Positions 16,123 to 24,447 of a stretch of DNA of 64,000 bases are shown here, in pieces (position 1 is the stretch's first letter; the number at the start of each line of letters is the position of its first letter). The position numbers were made by a program, and so were the translations under genes. The DNA is taken from assembly GCA_938012815.1 (NCBI GenBank), contig CALLVV010000059.1:1-64000 (forward strand), given 5' to 3'. The notes beneath the pieces were generated by a model, which had not been told where the DNA came from, did not search any database, and worked only from the letters and a program-made list of their open reading frames with translations. This stretch comes from an uncultured Propionibacteriaceae bacterium. Its GTDB lineage: Bacteria; Actinomycetota; Actinomycetes; Propionibacteriales; Propionibacteriaceae.

Positions 16123-16240
16123 CCGGGACGCCGGGTTGTGTCATCTGCAAGAGTTTTGCTCCGCGCACACATCGGAACCCTCACGCGCCCCGCGGTTTCG
16201 CTTCCGCAGCGGGGATCTCCCCTGCTGCTAGGAAGGAGGC

Positions 16241-17039
16241 ATGCAGGATTCCCGCTTCCTACCCGACCCCTTCGTCATGGAGGGCATCTACGCGACCCCA
16301 CCGGTCATCGACGTGGACGCTTGGCGCGAGTACCTGTCCCGCGAGTTCGGCCCCACGGATGTCATCGGCGACGGCGGGCCTCCCGTCTTCTTCGCCTTCA
16401 CCGAGCACCGCTTCGACTACAAGGACCGGTCAGGAGTTCCGGCGCAGGCCTTCCTCGCCGCATCCAAGGACTTCTCCGATCTCGCCAAGTACGAGACAGC
16501 ACTCCAGCAGAGCTGGGACTTCCCCGACCTCAAGGACGTGCTGTTCCAGGGCCGTCACTTCCTGTCCACCTTCGAGCTCCTGGCCCGCGCCCTGGCCTTC
16601 GAGGACCGGCTACGGCTGTTCCATGCCCTCACCTCGGCCCTGGTGGAGCTCACCGACCCGATCGCCCTGTACTCCGGCGCCGCCGATGCCTTCTTCGAGC
16701 CCCGCCGCTGGCTGGAGGTCCAGCGCGAGGGTTACACCTACTACGGCTTCTTCAACGTGCGGTTCTTCAAGATCAACAACGGCGACGATGAGTTCCTCAT
16801 GGACACCCGCGGGCTGGGCATCTTCGGGGTACCCGATCTCCAGTGCCATGCTGCTGTACAACACCGGCATCTACCTGATGCGCGAGGGCAACGTGATCGG
16901 CAACGGCCACACCGTACCGGGCATCAAGGAGGGCAGCCGCTGGCGCTGCCAACATGAGAAAGCCATGATCGAACCCGAACGGGAGGTCCTGGACGTCTGC
17001 CCGGAGGTCCCTTACGCCGCAGGAAACCGCAACCCCTGA
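16241..17039 (+). pseudogene. DUF4261-like gene with a frameshift
   Basis: The first frame starts at an ATG with a strong AGGAAGGAGG site and reads smoothly to GLGIFGVPDLQCH near 16848. After that, sensible sequence continues only in another frame (LLYNTGIYLMREGNVIGNG, then CQHEKAMIEPEREVLDVC). Joined together they resemble DUF4261. Compared with what I remember of that family, about ten residues are missing at the joint, so a small deletion, not a single-base error, is likely. The function of the family is unknown. Confidence 0.65.
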
Positions 17040-17194
17040 CAGGCCGCTGTTCCGGAGACCGAAATGACGGGCTCCGGTTAGCCCCCGTCGGGGCGGGTTC
17101 CTCAGACCAGGAGGACGGGTTTGACGAGGATGTCACCAACGGCCCGTACCTTCTCAGGCGACAAACCAGATCCCGAGCGACAAGGAAATCTGTC

Positions 17195-17562
17195 ATGACG
17201 GTCTTCACCCCGACCAGCATCATCCTCTACGTCGAGGACGTGAATGCCAGTACCGCGTTCTATCGCCGGGCCCTCGGCGAGGAACCCGTCGAAACCTTCG
17301 AGGGCTTCGCGGTTTTCGCCCTGACCGAGAATGTCACCCTCGCGGCATCGATCCGGCGGCCGTGGGCGCCCCGGGCAGCGTCGAACTGTCCATGAGCAAC
17401 GCCACCCGCGATGACGTCGACCGCCTTCACCGATCCTGGAGCGAGCTCGGCTTCCCCATGGCCCTAGAACCCACCGAACTCGCCTTTGGCTACACCTTCG
17501 TCGCCACCGATCCCGACGGGCATCGCCTCCGCGTCTGCGCCACCGACACGACGAACCTCTGA
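17195..17562 (+). pseudogene. Glyoxalase/VOC-fold gene with a frameshift
   Basis: The N-terminal part (IILYVEDVNASTAFYRRALG) and the C-terminal part (AFGYTFVATDPDGHRLRVC) are typical of PhnB/VOC-type vicinal-oxygen-chelate proteins, but lie in different frames. The shift is near 17345-17360. The sequence expected between the second strand and the central linker is short, so a small deletion is likely. An AAGGA ribosome site precedes the ATG. This is the second broken gene in a row. A sequencing error cannot be excluded. Confidence 0.7.
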
Positions 17563-17659
17563 CGGCGTCACTACGCCCCACGACCCATCCTCCGGCTTGA
17601 GCTGACGTACCCCGATACGCCTCCAGCTGCCCGGCATCACGCATCAGAAGAACATTCAT

Positions 17660-17723
17660 CCTGCTGGATGTCGACTAGATCACCTGCTGGATGTCGACTA
17701 GATTGCCTGCTGGATGTCGAGTA
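17660..17723 (+). repeat. Three tandem 23-bp direct repeats
   Basis: CTGCTGGATGTCGACTAGAT occurs at 17661 and 17684 exactly; a third copy starting at 17707 diverges after GGATGTCGA. The period is 23 bp. The array ends about 10 bp before the ATG of the ATPase gene, suggesting an operator or a translation-control element. Confidence 0.85.
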
Positions 17724-17732
17724 AGGGTGGTT

Positions 17733-18986
17733 ATGTATCTTCGCCGCACCGTGGACGAGCTACTGGAGACGTTCCTCCCCCAAGCGCCCGCCATTGCGCT
17801 GGACGGGGCGAAAGGAGTCGGGAAGACCGGCACGGCGCTTCAGCGCGCCACGAAGGTTTTCCTCTTGGACCGCCCGGACCAACGCGCCCTCGTCGAGGCC
17901 GATCCCGACGGAATCCGCCGGCCGGGAACGACGCTGCTCGATGAATGGTCCCGGATGCCCGAGGTCTGGGATCTCGTGCGCAGGGAGGTGGACAACGGAG
18001 CAGGCCCGGGCAGCTTCCTGCTCACTGGATCCGCCACCCCCGCCACGACACAGGGGACCCACAGCGGCGCAGGGCGCATCCTGTCGCTGCGCATGCGCCC
18101 CATGGCCCTCCACGAACGTGGGCAACTCGTCCCCACCGTCTCACTCACCTCCCTGCTGACAGCAGAACCACCCTGCTCGGCCGAGATCGAAGGCCACACG
18201 TCGTACTGCCTGGCGGACTATCTGGACGCCATCGAGGCAAGCGGGTTTCCCGGCATCATGGGTCTTGGTCCCGACCTGCGAACCGAACAACTCGCCACCT
18301 ACATCCAGCGCGTGATTGATCGTGACCTGCCGGATCTGGGCTATGGCGTGCGCCGGCCCGAAACGCTGCGCCGCTGGCTCGCGGCATACGCAGCCGCATC
18401 CTCGACCACCACCACCTACTCCAAGCTTCTTGACACCACTACCTGCGGCGACGGCCAACAACCGACCCGGGACACCACCCAGACCTACCGTGATCACCTC
18501 ACCCAGCTCTGGCTGCTCGACCCGGTTCCTGGTTGGAGCCCCAGCCGCAACCCCTTCACCAGATTGCAGCAGGCGCCGAAACACCAACTGGCCGATCCCG
18601 CCCTGGCGGCTTCGCTGCTGGGCGCAACCGCCTCCTCCATGACCACCCCTCGCCATTCCCACCTCGCCGGCCCCTTGTTCGAGGCCCTCGCCACCCTCAC
18701 CGTGCGGGTGGCCGCCGAGGCGGCACGGGCCCGCGTGGGCCATCTGCGCACCCGCAACGGCGATCACGAGATCGACCTGATCGCCGAGACCCGCGATGGG
18801 CGCATCGTCGCCATTGAGGTGAAACTGGCTGCCTCGGTGACGGACCCGGATGTTCAACACCTCGTCTGGCTGCGCTCCCGCCTGCCCGAGGATGTGTCCG
18901 ACCTGGTGGTTCTCACAACGGGAACCACCGCCTACCGGCGGAGAGACGGCGTGGCGGTGATCCCCCTTGCGCTGCTCGGGCCGTAG
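17733..18986 (+). CDS. AAA ATPase with DUF4143 domain (first copy)
   Basis: The 417-residue protein has an N-terminal AAA_14 ATPase domain with Walker A GAKGVGKT (residues 25-32), Walker B TLLDEW and sensor LLTGSA. The C-terminal DUF4143 domain ends in a nuclease-like motif (EIDLIAETRDGRIVAIEVK), similar to the PD-(D/E)xK core. These proteins are abundant in bacteria and archaea, often in changing repertoires, and their role is unproven; defence or nucleic-acid maintenance has been proposed. ATG 17733 is used because the upstream in-frame ATG lies in the repeat array. A related but clearly different copy follows at 19188. Confidence 0.85.
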   Translation: MYLRRTVDELLETFLPQAPAIALDGAKGVGKTGTALQRATKVFLLDRPDQRALVEADPDGIRRPGTTLLDEWSRMPEVWDLVRREVDNGAGPGSFLLTGSATPATTQGTHSGAGRILSLRMRPMALHERGQLVPTVSLTSLLTAEPPCSAEIEGHTSYCLADYLDAIEASGFPGIMGLGPDLRTEQLATYIQRVIDRDLPDLGYGVRRPETLRRWLAAYAAASSTTTTYSKLLDTTTCGDGQQPTRDTTQTYRDHLTQLWLLDPVPGWSPSRNPFTRLQQAPKHQLADPALAASLLGATASSMTTPRHSHLAGPLFEALATLTVRVAAEAARARVGHLRTRNGDHEIDLIAETRDGRIVAIEVKLAASVTDPDVQHLVWLRSRLPEDVSDLVVLTTGTTAYRRRDGVAVIPLALLGP

Positions 18987-19098
18987 GCACACCGCATCAC
19001 ACCCCCCTCCCGAGCACCTGCCCAGCCTCTCCCGGTCACGACGCCGGGCCCATTTCTTGCCAGCCACCAGCGAGCCTGCCGAAGCGATGCACAAAGGC

Positions 19099-19158
19099 CA
19101 GCAAATCTGCGGGATCGATCACAGCGAAACGACGACCTACATCACAGCAAATCTGCGG
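19099..19158 (+). repeat. Direct repeats before the second ATPase
   Basis: CAGCAAATCTGCGG occurs at 19099-19112 and again at 19145-19158. Between them, ATCACAGC recurs, and GCGAAAC pairs with GTTTCGC just after the second copy. The block ends 30 bp before the ATPase start codon and may be its operator. Confidence 0.7.
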
Positions 19159-19187
19159 TTTCGCCGCCTCTCGGATAGGTTTCCTCC

Positions 19188-20444
19188 ATGTCGCGGCTGA
19201 TTGAACGAGCCATCCAGCCATGGGCTGAGGAACTCCTCGGCTTCAGCCCGGTCCTGGTCGTGGAAGGGGCCAGACAAACGGGCAAGTCAACTCTGGCGCG
19301 GATGTTGCGGCCAAACGCCATCACGGTGAACCTCGACGACCCCCAGACCTTGGATTACGCCCGGAACGATCCGGTGGGATTCGCCGCTCAGGCAGGTGAT
19401 GGTGTCCTCATCATCGATGAGTTCCAGCGCCTGCCTTCGTTGTCTCTGGCGATCAAGGCCAATGTTGACGCCGATCGTCGACCAGGTCGCTTCATCCTCA
19501 CGGGATCATCGGATTTCGCGCGAGTACGTGGCGACAAGGATTCACTCGCCGGACGCGCACTGTCGGTGACCGTGTGCCCGCTGACCCAGACCGAGGTCCG
19601 GGGCACAACTATATCGGGAACACTGGTTGACAGACTGCTCGAGGCCACGGAAGTTCACGACTTCCCGGCTTCTGCTGAGCCACTGACCCACGCTGGCCTT
19701 GCGCATCTTCTGACAGCAGGTGGTTTCCCTGCGGTTCACAACGCCAAACCACGGCTACGGGCGGAGTGGTACCGCAACTACGTCGAGCGGCTGGTCCGCG
19801 TCGACGCCCTCGCTGATGGCTCCCGCCTCACCCCTGAACGTCTGCTCACGGTGCTCCGTCTGCTCGCCGCCCACCAGTCCGGCGAACTGGTCAAGGCGCG
19901 TCTGGCCCAGGATTCGGGGCTCGCGGCATCGTCGGTGACGAGTTATCTGGACATGTTGGCCAGGATGTTCCTCATCCTGCACGTGAGACCGTGGGAGACC
20001 AACCTCACGAAACGAGAGATCGGACGGGCGAAGGTCTCCGTGCTGGACTCCGGGCTGGCCGCGTGGTTGTGCGACGCGTCTCCGGCCACCCTGACCACGA
20101 TCCCGCACGGTATGCAGCGGCTCGGGGCCCTGACGGAGGGGTTCGTCGCCGGTGAGCTGCACGCCCAGCAGCAGTGGAGCAGGCGCCGATACCGCATCCA
20201 CCACTACCGTGACCGCAACCGGAAGGAGATCGATTTCGTCCTGGAGGTCGACGATTCGCGACTGATCGCGATCGAGGTCAAGGCCAGCCGAACCGTCACG
20301 GGCTCTCACCTCGCCGGGCTGCGATTCCTGAAGGACAAACTCGGTCCCCGCCTGACAAGGGGCGTGGTTCTCGCACCCATTGACCGCCCCGCCAGCTTCG
20401 GCGACGATCTGTGGGCGCTGCCTCTCTCGGCCCTGTGGAGCTGA
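19188..20444 (+). CDS. AAA ATPase with DUF4143 domain (second copy)
   Basis: The 418-residue protein has the same architecture as the gene at 17733 but low similarity to it. Walker A is GARQTGKST (from residue 27), Walker B VLIIDEFQRLP, then FILTGSSDF. The central DUF4143 part has LLAAHQSGELVKARLAQDSG, a winged-helix-like segment. The C-terminus has KEIDFVLEVDDSRLIAIEVK. The two ATPase genes are separate transcription units judging by their private repeat-bearing leaders. Probably part of the variable accessory block. Confidence 0.85.
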   Translation: MSRLIERAIQPWAEELLGFSPVLVVEGARQTGKSTLARMLRPNAITVNLDDPQTLDYARNDPVGFAAQAGDGVLIIDEFQRLPSLSLAIKANVDADRRPGRFILTGSSDFARVRGDKDSLAGRALSVTVCPLTQTEVRGTTISGTLVDRLLEATEVHDFPASAEPLTHAGLAHLLTAGGFPAVHNAKPRLRAEWYRNYVERLVRVDALADGSRLTPERLLTVLRLLAAHQSGELVKARLAQDSGLAASSVTSYLDMLARMFLILHVRPWETNLTKREIGRAKVSVLDSGLAAWLCDASPATLTTIPHGMQRLGALTEGFVAGELHAQQQWSRRRYRIHHYRDRNRKEIDFVLEVDDSRLIAIEVKASRTVTGSHLAGLRFLKDKLGPRLTRGVVLAPIDRPASFGDDLWALPLSALWS

Positions 20445-20600
20445 AATCCTGCGCAGGGGAACGGGAAACAACGCGTCACGATGCGGGGTGGTTCGGTGGC
20501 AGAACCGGCAATCACGGTCTTGGGCGCGACCTGTTTCTCCCCTGCTGGGCAGCGATCCGCCTGGGCCGTTCGTTCTGGGTGATCCTGGAGCGCCTGGCCG

Positions 20601-20768
20601 TCAGCGGGTTTCCTTGAACTCGACGTGGCGCCGGATGATGGGGTCGTACTTGCGCAGCGAGATCCGGTCGGGATCGTTGCGGCGGTTCTTCCGGGTCACG
20701 TAGGTGTAGCCGGTTCCTGCGGTGGAGCGCAGTTTGATCAGCGGACGCAGATCGTTCTTCTTGGCCAT
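20601..20768 (-). CDS. rpmG: Ribosomal protein bL33, cysteine-free form
   Basis: This is a 55-residue L33 with no zinc-binding cysteines (the start MAKKNDLRPLIKLRSTAGTG lacks the CxxC of the zinc form). A four-cysteine paralogue is at 26368, so this one is the zinc-independent spare. It begins one base after the rpmB stop (TGAGATG), in a two-gene operon with rpmB. Regulation by Zur is expected from related actinobacteria. Confidence 0.95.
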   Translation of the reverse strand: MAKKNDLRPLIKLRSTAGTGYTYVTRKNRRNDPDRISLRKYDPIIRRHVEFKETR

Positions 20769-20769
20769 C

Positions 20770-21006
20770 TCAGAGTTTCCTTCCCCGGGCGATGAGGTCC
20801 GCGACCACCGCGTCGATGCCCCGGGCGTCAATCACCTTGATGCCCTTGGCGGAGACCGTGAGCTTGACCCTTCGCCCCAAGGAGGGCACCCAGTAACGCT
20901 TTGTCTGGACGTTGACGTTGAAACGGCGATTGGTCTTCTTCTTCGACCAGGGGACGTTGCGCCCGAAACCGGGCGCGGCCCCCGTGACCTGGCAGTGACG
21001 CGACAT
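20770..21006 (-). CDS. rpmB: Ribosomal protein bL28, cysteine-poor form
   Basis: The 78-residue L28 starts MSRHCQVTGAAPGFGRNVPW and ends IDAVVADLIARG. Only one cysteine is present, so it cannot form the zinc ribbon seen in other L28 proteins. Start choice follows the family. It is the first gene of the rpmB-rpmG operon, divergent from the zinc-free L31 gene. Confidence 0.95.
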   Translation of the reverse strand: MSRHCQVTGAAPGFGRNVPWSKKKTNRRFNVNVQTKRYWVPSLGRRVKLTVSAKGIKVIDARGIDAVVADLIARGRKL

Positions 21007-21036
21007 GGGACTCCTCGGGTTGCACGAACATTCACC

Positions 21037-21056
21037 GATAATGATAATGAGTCGCA
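21037..21056. promoter_or_regulatory. Candidate Zur-type operator
   Basis: GATAATGATAATGA lies between divergent rpmB and rpmE2, both zinc-free ribosomal protein genes. The AT-rich ATAATGA repeat resembles Fur/Zur half-sites; the expected dyad is imperfect. Confidence 0.45.
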
Positions 21057-21091
21057 ATTGAAGTTCCAATCCGACCCTCGGAAGGCCCACG

Positions 21092-21361
21092 ATGAAACCA
21101 GGCATCCACCCCGACTACCACCCCGTCGTCTTCCGCGACATCACCACCCGGACCATGTACCTGATCCGTTCGACGATGACCTCCAGGCAGACGATCGAGT
21201 GGAGCGACGGAAACACCTACCCCCTGGTCGACGTGGAGATAACCGCCGACAGCCACCCCTTCTACACGGGCAAGGCGCGCAGGCTCAGCATCACGGGACG
21301 CGTGGAGAAGTTCCAGCAGCGTTACGGCATGACGAGTGACCTGGCGCATCGCGGCCCGTGA
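21092..21361 (+). CDS. rpmE2: Ribosomal protein bL31 type B
   Basis: The 89-residue L31 type B begins MKPGIHPDYHPVVFRD and contains IEWSDGNTYPLVDVEI and HPFYTGKARR. It lacks the CxxC pair of type A L31, so it is the zinc-independent version. GGAAGG precedes the ATG. It is divergent from rpmB-rpmG and probably shares their zinc-dependent repression. Confidence 0.95.
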   Translation: MKPGIHPDYHPVVFRDITTRTMYLIRSTMTSRQTIEWSDGNTYPLVDVEITADSHPFYTGKARRLSITGRVEKFQQRYGMTSDLAHRGP

Positions 21362-21609
21362 CCTCTCACACAGGACGCCCTCGGCGATGCCGCATCACTG
21401 GATTCGATCCGAGAGGAACAAACCGGCCACTCCACCACCGACAACTCGCTGAGCGGCCCGATCGGTCTTCCAGGCATCACCAAACAACACCGGGCAAGCC
21501 ATGATTCGATCGGCCCGGGAGGGTCGGATTTGGTTTCGAGAAAGCCGGCTGTCTACCCCCGGAAGCTCGCCCTGACCGACCCAGCTCACTCATTCCTCGC
21601 CCGGGCGAC
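21362..21609. other. Gap between rpmE2 and rplA terminator
   Basis: No coding frame with normal codon bias, no tRNA and no repeat is seen. Confidence 0.5.
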
Positions 21610-21651
21610 GTAGAAGGGGCGGACACCCCGGATGGTGTCCGCCCCTTCTAC
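21610..21651 (-). terminator. rplKA terminator
   Basis: A perfect 18-bp stem, GTAGAAGGGGCGGACACC with its complement, has a 6-base loop. It lies 16 bases past the rplA stop. Symmetry means it could also serve rpmE2. Confidence 0.9.
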
Positions 21652-21666
21652 TTCTACGTCGGTGGT

Positions 21667-22365
21667 TCACTCGGCCGGCTTGGTGACCGTGCCGTCGACC
21701 AGGACGCTGGGCGACATGGTGGCGGAGAACGCGACCTTCTTCACATAGCGGCCCTTGGAAGCGGCCGGCTTGAGACGCAGGACCTCATCCAGCGCCGCGA
21801 AGTAGTTCTCGATGAGCTGTTGCTCGGTGAACGAGGCCTTGCCGATGATGAACTGCAGGTTGGCGTGCCGGTCCACGCGGAACTCGATCTTGCCGCCCTT
21901 GATGTCGGAGACGGCCTTGGCCACATCCATGGTGACGGTGCCGGTCTTCGGGTTCGGCATCAGGCCGCGGGGGCCGAGGATACGGCCCAGCCGACCGACC
22001 TTGCCCATCATGTCGGGGGTGGCGACCACGGCGTCGAAGTCCAGGTAGCCGCCGGAGATTTTCTCGACGAGATCGTCGACGCCGACCTCGTCGGCGCCCG
22101 CTGCGATCGCGGCCTCTGCCTTCTCACCGGAGGCGAAGACGAGGACCCGAGCCGTCTTGCCAGTGCCGTTGGGAAGGTTGACCGTGCCGCGCACCATCTG
22201 ATCCGCCTTGCGGGGATCGACGCCGAGACGCACCGCGACCTCGATGGTCTCGTCGAACTTGGCCGAAGCCATTTCCTTGACCAGCTTCACCGCCGCCTCG
22301 GGCGTGTGCAGCTGGGAGCCGTCGCGCTTGTCGGCGGCAGCCTTGTAAGCCTTGCTGTGCTTCAT
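21667..22365 (-). CDS. rplA: Ribosomal protein uL1
   Basis: The 232-residue L1 binds 23S rRNA at the exit stalk. The start MKHSKAYKAAADKRDG and the core GRLGRILGPRGLMPNPKTGT are diagnostic. It follows rplK by 83 bases. In many bacteria L1 represses the rplKA messenger. Confidence 0.98.
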   Translation of the reverse strand: MKHSKAYKAAADKRDGSQLHTPEAAVKLVKEMASAKFDETIEVAVRLGVDPRKADQMVRGTVNLPNGTGKTARVLVFASGEKAEAAIAAGADEVGVDDLVEKISGGYLDFDAVVATPDMMGKVGRLGRILGPRGLMPNPKTGTVTMDVAKAVSDIKGGKIEFRVDRHANLQFIIGKASFTEQQLIENYFAALDEVLRLKPAASKGRYVKKVAFSATMSPSVLVDGTVTKPAE

Positions 22366-22448
22366 GTCTGGTTCCGTTCTTTGTCGTCAGCCTCGCAGGC
22401 TGATCCACCAGTTCTGGTGTGGGAGTGGGCTCCCTGCCAGGGGGCGCG

Positions 22449-22877
22449 TCACTCGACGGTGACGCCCATGGAGCGGGCGGTGCCCTCCACGATCTTGCAG
22501 GCGGCGTCAACGTCGTTGGCGTTGAGGTCCGGAAGCTTCATCGTGGCGATCTCGCGCACCTGGTCCTTGGTGAGCTTGCCCACCTTGTTCTTCAGCGGGT
22601 TGTCCGAACCCGACTGGATCCCGGCAGCCTTCTTTATCAGCTCGGCGGCGGGCGGGGTCTTGGTGATGAAGGTGAACGTACGATCCTCGTAGATGGTGAT
22701 CTCGACGGGGATGACGTTGCCACGCTGGGAATCCGTCGCGGCGTTGTACGCCTTGACGAACTCCATGATGTTGACGCCGTGCGGGCCGAGAGCGGTGCCG
22801 ACCGGCGGCGCAGGGGTGGCGGAGCCGGCCTGCAGAGCAACCTTGACGAGGGCTGCGACCTTCTTCTTGGGAGGCAT
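22449..22877 (-). CDS. rplK: Ribosomal protein uL11
   Basis: This is the 142-residue L11, part of the GTPase-associated centre. The N-terminal domain has the proline-rich GSATPAPPVGTALGPHGVN; the C-terminal rRNA-binding domain includes DPLKNKVGKLTKDQVREI-like sequence. Upstream, a TACAAT box near 22950 may give it its own promoter in addition to readthrough from nusG. Confidence 0.97.
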   Translation of the reverse strand: MPPKKKVAALVKVALQAGSATPAPPVGTALGPHGVNIMEFVKAYNAATDSQRGNVIPVEITIYEDRTFTFITKTPPAAELIKKAAGIQSGSDNPLKNKVGKLTKDQVREIATMKLPDLNANDVDAACKIVEGTARSMGVTVE

Positions 22878-22973
22878 GTTGGGTCCTTATGGTTTTGGAT
22901 TTGGAACGGTCACGCCGGGTGTACCCGGGTCGCGACGCAACGCGCCATTGTAGGGTCCCGAAAGGGCGGGAAC

Positions 22974-23759
22974 CTAACCGACCTTCTCGACCTGCTTGAA
23001 CTCCAGGTCGACGGGGGTTTCGCGACCCAGGATCTCGACGAGAGCCCGGAATCGCTGTTGGTTGGCGCTTATCTCGGTGATCGTGGCGTGCACCCCGGTG
23101 AAGGGGCCATCGGTCACCATCACGGAGTCGCCGACCGCGAAATCGACGACCTCCACCTTCTTCTTCGCGCGCGCCACTGCGGTGGAGGCCTCGGAGGTCA
23201 CCTTCGCGACGACGGAAGGAGTCAGCATGCTGACCACTTCGTCCAGGCTGAGTGGGACGGGGGTCTGGCCGTGGCCGACGAAACCGGTCACGGAGGGGGT
23301 GTGGCGCACCGTCGCCCACGAGTCGTCGGTCAGCTCCATCCGCACCAGCACGTAGCCGGGCAGCACGCAGCGCGTGACGGTCTTGCGGGTGTTGTTGCGC
23401 ACCTCGACGACCTCCTCTGTGGGGACGATCGTCTCGAAGATGTAGTCCTCCATGTTCAGGGAGGTGGCGCGGGAATCGAGGTTCTGCTTGACCCGGTTCT
23501 CCATGCCCGAGTAGGTGTGGATGACGTACCACTCGCCAAACTTGGTTTCCAGTTCCTCTCGAAGCTTCGCGACTGCATCGGCGGTGGCGTCGTCGGCCTC
23601 CGGCTGCTCGGGTTCGTCCTCCCCCGGTTCATCGGTGAGGGTGATCTCCTCCCGGGGCTCGTTCTCCTCATCGAGCGGTCCGAGGTCGATCTCGACCTCG
23701 TCACTGGCGGTGGGCAGCTCCCCCAGGTCGATCTCGAAGTCGTCGGTGTTCTCACTCAC
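22974..23759 (-). CDS. nusG: Transcription factor NusG
   Basis: The 261-residue NusG starts at GTG 23759, preceded by GGAGGAACCC. Residues 1-85 form a highly acidic extension (Asp/Glu-rich, starting MSENTDDFEIDLGELP) typical of some actinobacteria. It is followed by the NGN domain (WYVIHTYSGMENRVKQNL) and a C-terminal KOW domain (DSVMVTDGPFTGVHATI). It binds elongating RNA polymerase and links it to ribosome or Rho. It overlaps the secE stop by 8 bases. Confidence 0.95.
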   Translation of the reverse strand: MSENTDDFEIDLGELPTASDEVEIDLGPLDEENEPREEITLTDEPGEDEPEQPEADDATADAVAKLREELETKFGEWYVIHTYSGMENRVKQNLDSRATSLNMEDYIFETIVPTEEVVEVRNNTRKTVTRCVLPGYVLVRMELTDDSWATVRHTPSVTGFVGHGQTPVPLSLDEVVSMLTPSVVAKVTSEASTAVARAKKKVEVVDFAVGDSVMVTDGPFTGVHATITEISANQQRFRALVEILGRETPVDLEFKQVEKVG

Positions 23760-24210
23760 TGGGGGTTCCTCCAAACAAGCTGAGCAGAGCCTGCCCAAAA
23801 CCGTAGTCGAGTAGCATGACGTAGGCGATTATGAACAACACAAACAGCAGGACCGCCGAGAACAACACCGTGAGTTCGCCCCAACTGGGCCACACGACCT
23901 TCTTGAGTTCGGCCGCGGACTGGCGCACGAACCGTGCCGGGTTCTTCGCGCGGTAAGGATCGTGTTCTCCACGTTCGGTCTCGGAGCGTTTCCTGGTGGA
24001 CGTCGTCTTCTTCACGGGGGCCTTCGCGGTCTTGCGGGCCACCACCTTCGAGGTTTTCTTGCCGGCCTTCCCGGACTCGTCCTTATCCGCGCCGTCCTCG
24101 GAGGAGTCCTCGTCGAACTGGTCCTCCAGCTCATCGATCACCTCGTCGTCGGCGACGGGGTCAGCCTCGGGGAGATCGTCCCCGCCCTGCCGAGTCTTGT
24201 CGTCGCTCAC
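23752..24210 (-). CDS. secE: Preprotein translocase subunit SecE
   Basis: The 152-residue protein has a long, charged N-terminal extension (acidic, then Lys-rich KKTSKVVARKTAKAPVKKTT) before the conserved amphipathic helix AAELKKVVWPSWGELTV and one membrane helix (LFSAVLLFVLFIIAYVMLL). The GTG at 24210 has AAAGGGA upstream; earlier codons would run into the tRNA-Trp region. It overlaps nusG. SecE clamps SecY in the translocon. Confidence 0.93.
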   Translation of the reverse strand: MSDDKTRQGGDDLPEADPVADDEVIDELEDQFDEDSSEDGADKDESGKAGKKTSKVVARKTAKAPVKKTTSTRKRSETERGEHDPYRAKNPARFVRQSAAELKKVVWPSWGELTVLFSAVLLFVLFIIAYVMLLDYGFGQALLSLFGGTPSE

Positions 24211-24240
24211 GCGCGGTCCCTTTCGGTCAACAAACGAAAT

Positions 24241-24266
24241 GCCTGCCCACCCACTGGGTGGCAGGC
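24241..24266 (-). terminator. Hairpin after tRNA-Trp
   Basis: GCCTGCCCACCC pairs with GGGTGGCAGGC (one bulge, 3-base loop); on the minus strand it is followed by ATTTCGTTTGTT. It separates tRNA-Trp from secE. Confidence 0.65.
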
Positions 24267-24285
24267 GTTGGAAGCATCTGCTTCG

Positions 24286-24358
<73 letters not shown>

Positions 24359-24370
24359 TCGACGCGATCA

Positions 24371-24390
24371 CGCGCCTTACTCAAGGCGCG
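24371..24390 (-). terminator. Hairpin after murB
   Basis: A perfect 8-bp stem, CGCGCCTT with AAGGCGCG, has a 4-base loop and lies between murB and tRNA-Trp. There is no T-run. Confidence 0.4.
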
Positions 24391-24447
24391 ACCGACCTCG
24401 CCAGACCCATACCTTACCGCATCCCCGACGAGGTCCGAAATCCCTGC

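Noticed and set aside
17660..17723. Tandem repeats as a short CRISPR array
   Set aside because: Copies are 21 bp separated by only 2 bp, so there are no spacers, and no cas genes are nearby.
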